Of a stretch of DNA of 64,000 bases, positions 62,819 through 64,000 are shown one piece after another; the stretch's first letter is position 1, and the number at the start of each line of letters is the position of its first letter. A program made the position numbers and the translations under genes. Origin of the DNA: Amycolatopsis xylanica (GTDB lineage: Bacteria > Actinomycetota > Actinomycetes > Mycobacteriales > Pseudonocardiaceae); contig NZ_FNON01000004.1 of NCBI RefSeq assembly GCF_900107045.1, forward strand, positions 434,001 through 498,000. The letters run 5' to 3'. A model generated the notes under the pieces. The model was given only the letters and a program-made list of their open reading frames with translations. It made no database searches and had not been told where the DNA came from.

Positions 62819-62841
62819 AGAACCGACCGGAACGCTCACGA
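62819..62841. repeat. Right half of a 44-bp palindrome
   Basis: Starts with the AG centre and runs AACCGACCGGAACGCTCACG to the end of the element; 23 bp, the complementary half to 62392-62414 but of a different arm variant. Confidence 0.6.
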
Positions 62842-62903
62842 CCCCAGCAACCCATCGAACTCGGCCAAGCCCACACCGGCCAGCCCACCACACGCCATCC
62901 TCG

Positions 62904-63875
62904 CTACCCGGACGCGACAGTCACGAACCCCGTGTGACGGTGGTGCGTAGCGATCAGCTGCTCGACGAAGACGGCCTGCTCCAGCACCTGCGCACGCAGG
63001 TCGATGTCGTGCGGCAGCCAAGGAATCCGCCGCAGCGCGACCGCGCCGAGCGCGGCCAGCGCGACCCGGCAGGCCGCGTCGGCGCCACGAGCCGTCCGCG
63101 GCGCTTGGTAAAGGCAGTACGCGCCGAGCGCCCAGAGCCTGCTCGCGGTATCGATGTCGCTGTCCGCCGCGGCGTTCAACGCGTCCGCGAGCGCGGAGGC
63201 CGCCGCCTCGTTGATCGCCTCGGAGTCGGCGGGCGGGGCGCTGACCGCGTACATCGCATTGCCGCCGGTCTCGGCTTTCCCTGTCTCGCCGCGTAACGCC
63301 GCGCTGCGGCTGACCAGGTCCGCCACGTCCGCGGCGGCCGCGCGGCGGAGCAGCGCACCTCCGGCGATGATGGCTCCATTGTGGAGGGTGAGCTGGTTGC
63401 GCAAGGTGTCACGGCAGGATTCCGCCTCCGCGAACCGGGTGGCGGCGTAGCGGCCGAACAGGCCGAGTGTGTGGTAGGCCGGGGTGGCGAGGCCGCCAAA
63501 GTAGGTGCCGGTCGGCTCGTGCCAGATGGCGCCTTCCCTGGCTTTGCCGACGTGGCCGATGCGCCGGTACCTGGCCGTGGTCAACGGCAGGCGGTACCGC
63601 GGGAGCCCGGTCTCCCCCGATTGCTCGGCGACCCGGTAGCGCCACGCGGTCGCGGCGTTCAGCGCGCCTTCGATCAGGCACGGGGTGGCGGGCGCGGGGG
63701 CGCCCAGGATCATGGCGGCGATGGTCCGCGCGGCGGCGGCCTGGTAGCGGGCGAACTCGCGGATTCCCGCCACCGCAACGGGATCGTTGGTGCGGATCGC
63801 GGTGGCGGGCGCCGGGAACACCGACGCGGTGATCCCCGCCGCGGACGGGATGGCCACGGCATGCGGATGAGCCAT
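62904..63875 (-). CDS. Protein of unknown function (323 aa)
   Basis: 323 residues from an ATG with AGGA 7 nt upstream. It is Ala-rich and mostly helical, with Trp/Tyr-rich segments (GAIWHEPTGTYFGGLATPAY) and no signal peptide or membrane helix. No family was recognised. It ends within the repeat region and is the last gene of the window; 125 bp of apparently gene-free DNA follow. Its codon use resembles its neighbours. Confidence 0.6.
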   Translation of the reverse strand: MAHPHAVAIPSAAGITASVFPAPATAIRTNDPVAVAGIREFARYQAAAARTIAAMILGAPAPATPCLIEGALNAATAWRYRVAEQSGETGLPRYRLPLTTARYRRIGHVGKAREGAIWHEPTGTYFGGLATPAYHTLGLFGRYAATRFAEAESCRDTLRNQLTLHNGAIIAGGALLRRAAAADVADLVSRSAALRGETGKAETGGNAMYAVSAPPADSEAINEAAASALADALNAAADSDIDTASRLWALGAYCLYQAPRTARGADAACRVALAALGAVALRRIPWLPHDIDLRAQVLEQAVFVEQLIATHHRHTGFVTVASG

Positions 63876-64000
63876 GGCAAGATCCTGCTTTCAGGTTGGG
63901 CGTTTCACGGTGGACGAGGTCCGGAATGGTGCGGTGTGGTGTTTTCTGGCGACTCTCGTCCTCATCACGAACGCGCGCATTTCACCCTAACCGCCCAGTG

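Larger units (their letters stand above)
62296..62903. other. Gene-free repeat region
   Basis: 608 bp between the FAS1 gene and the convergent 323-residue gene. It holds the terminator-like hairpin (62318), a half copy of the 44-bp repeat (62392-62414), a 30-bp-period palindrome array (62452), a full copy (62569), a long-loop inverted repeat (62627) and a second half copy (62819-62841). No supported gene. Confidence 0.8.

Overview
The window is high-GC, densely coded actinobacterial DNA. Type VII (ESX) secretion genes, GTG/TTG starts, ATGA and GTGA gene junctions, large SARP/LAL-type regulators and dispersed palindromes point to Pseudonocardiaceae, most likely an Amycolatopsis-like organism. 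The genus is an inference; no 16S or other marker gene is present.

Positions 1-28000 hold an unusual type VII secretion locus. On the minus strand lie WXG100-type and WXG-like helical proteins, a YbaB-like protein, a 928-residue protein with about 16 helical repeats, EccB and EccD. The ATPase EccC is divergent on the plus strand, with three nucleotide-binding domains in one chain. Further on, on the minus strand, are the mycosin protease, a beta-helix/AAA+ fusion in the place of EccA, two paralogous proteins with ADP-ribosyltransferase-like C-termini, an SseB-like protein, a NarL-type regulator and a small helical protein. Two LuxR-type ATPase regulators sit inside the locus and two BTAD (AfsR/SARP-type) regulators at its edge (28232-34897), one of them truncated. 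No EccE was recognised.

Positions 30349-49421 are for carbohydrate uptake and amino-sugar entry. There are three paralogous DeoR regulators, a sugar ABC transporter split over convergent transcripts (binding protein and GH1 beta-glucosidase on plus; two permeases on minus; no ATPase gene), general PTS genes (ptsH, ptsI), a mannitol-type PTS (IIA, IIB, IIC as separate genes), a zinc-dependent sugar-alcohol dehydrogenase, 1-phosphofructokinase and glmS. A plausible route is: polyol taken up as phosphate by the PTS, oxidised to a ketose phosphate, then phosphorylated by FruK.

Positions 49464-58645 hold a type II NADH dehydrogenase-like flavoprotein with an MFS exporter and a divergent AraC regulator, a secreted lamin-tail/beta-propeller protein, a monofunctional catalase, and the furA-katG peroxide-defence operon. 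Positions 59107-62295 hold a 22-codon ORF coupled to an IspG-like TIM barrel that lacks the iron-sulfur domain, then a membrane-anchored molybdopterin oxidoreductase and a FAS1 lipoprotein. The window ends with an unknown 323-residue protein.

Laid over all this are palindromic repeat families: eleven full copies of a 44-bp palindrome (two of them in frame inside a coding gene, two supplying stop codons), paired 28-bp GATAAAGC palindromes, a 21-bp-period array between eccC and mycP, and a 30-bp-period palindrome array near 62500. No tRNA, rRNA, CRISPR, insertion sequence or phage gene was recognised.
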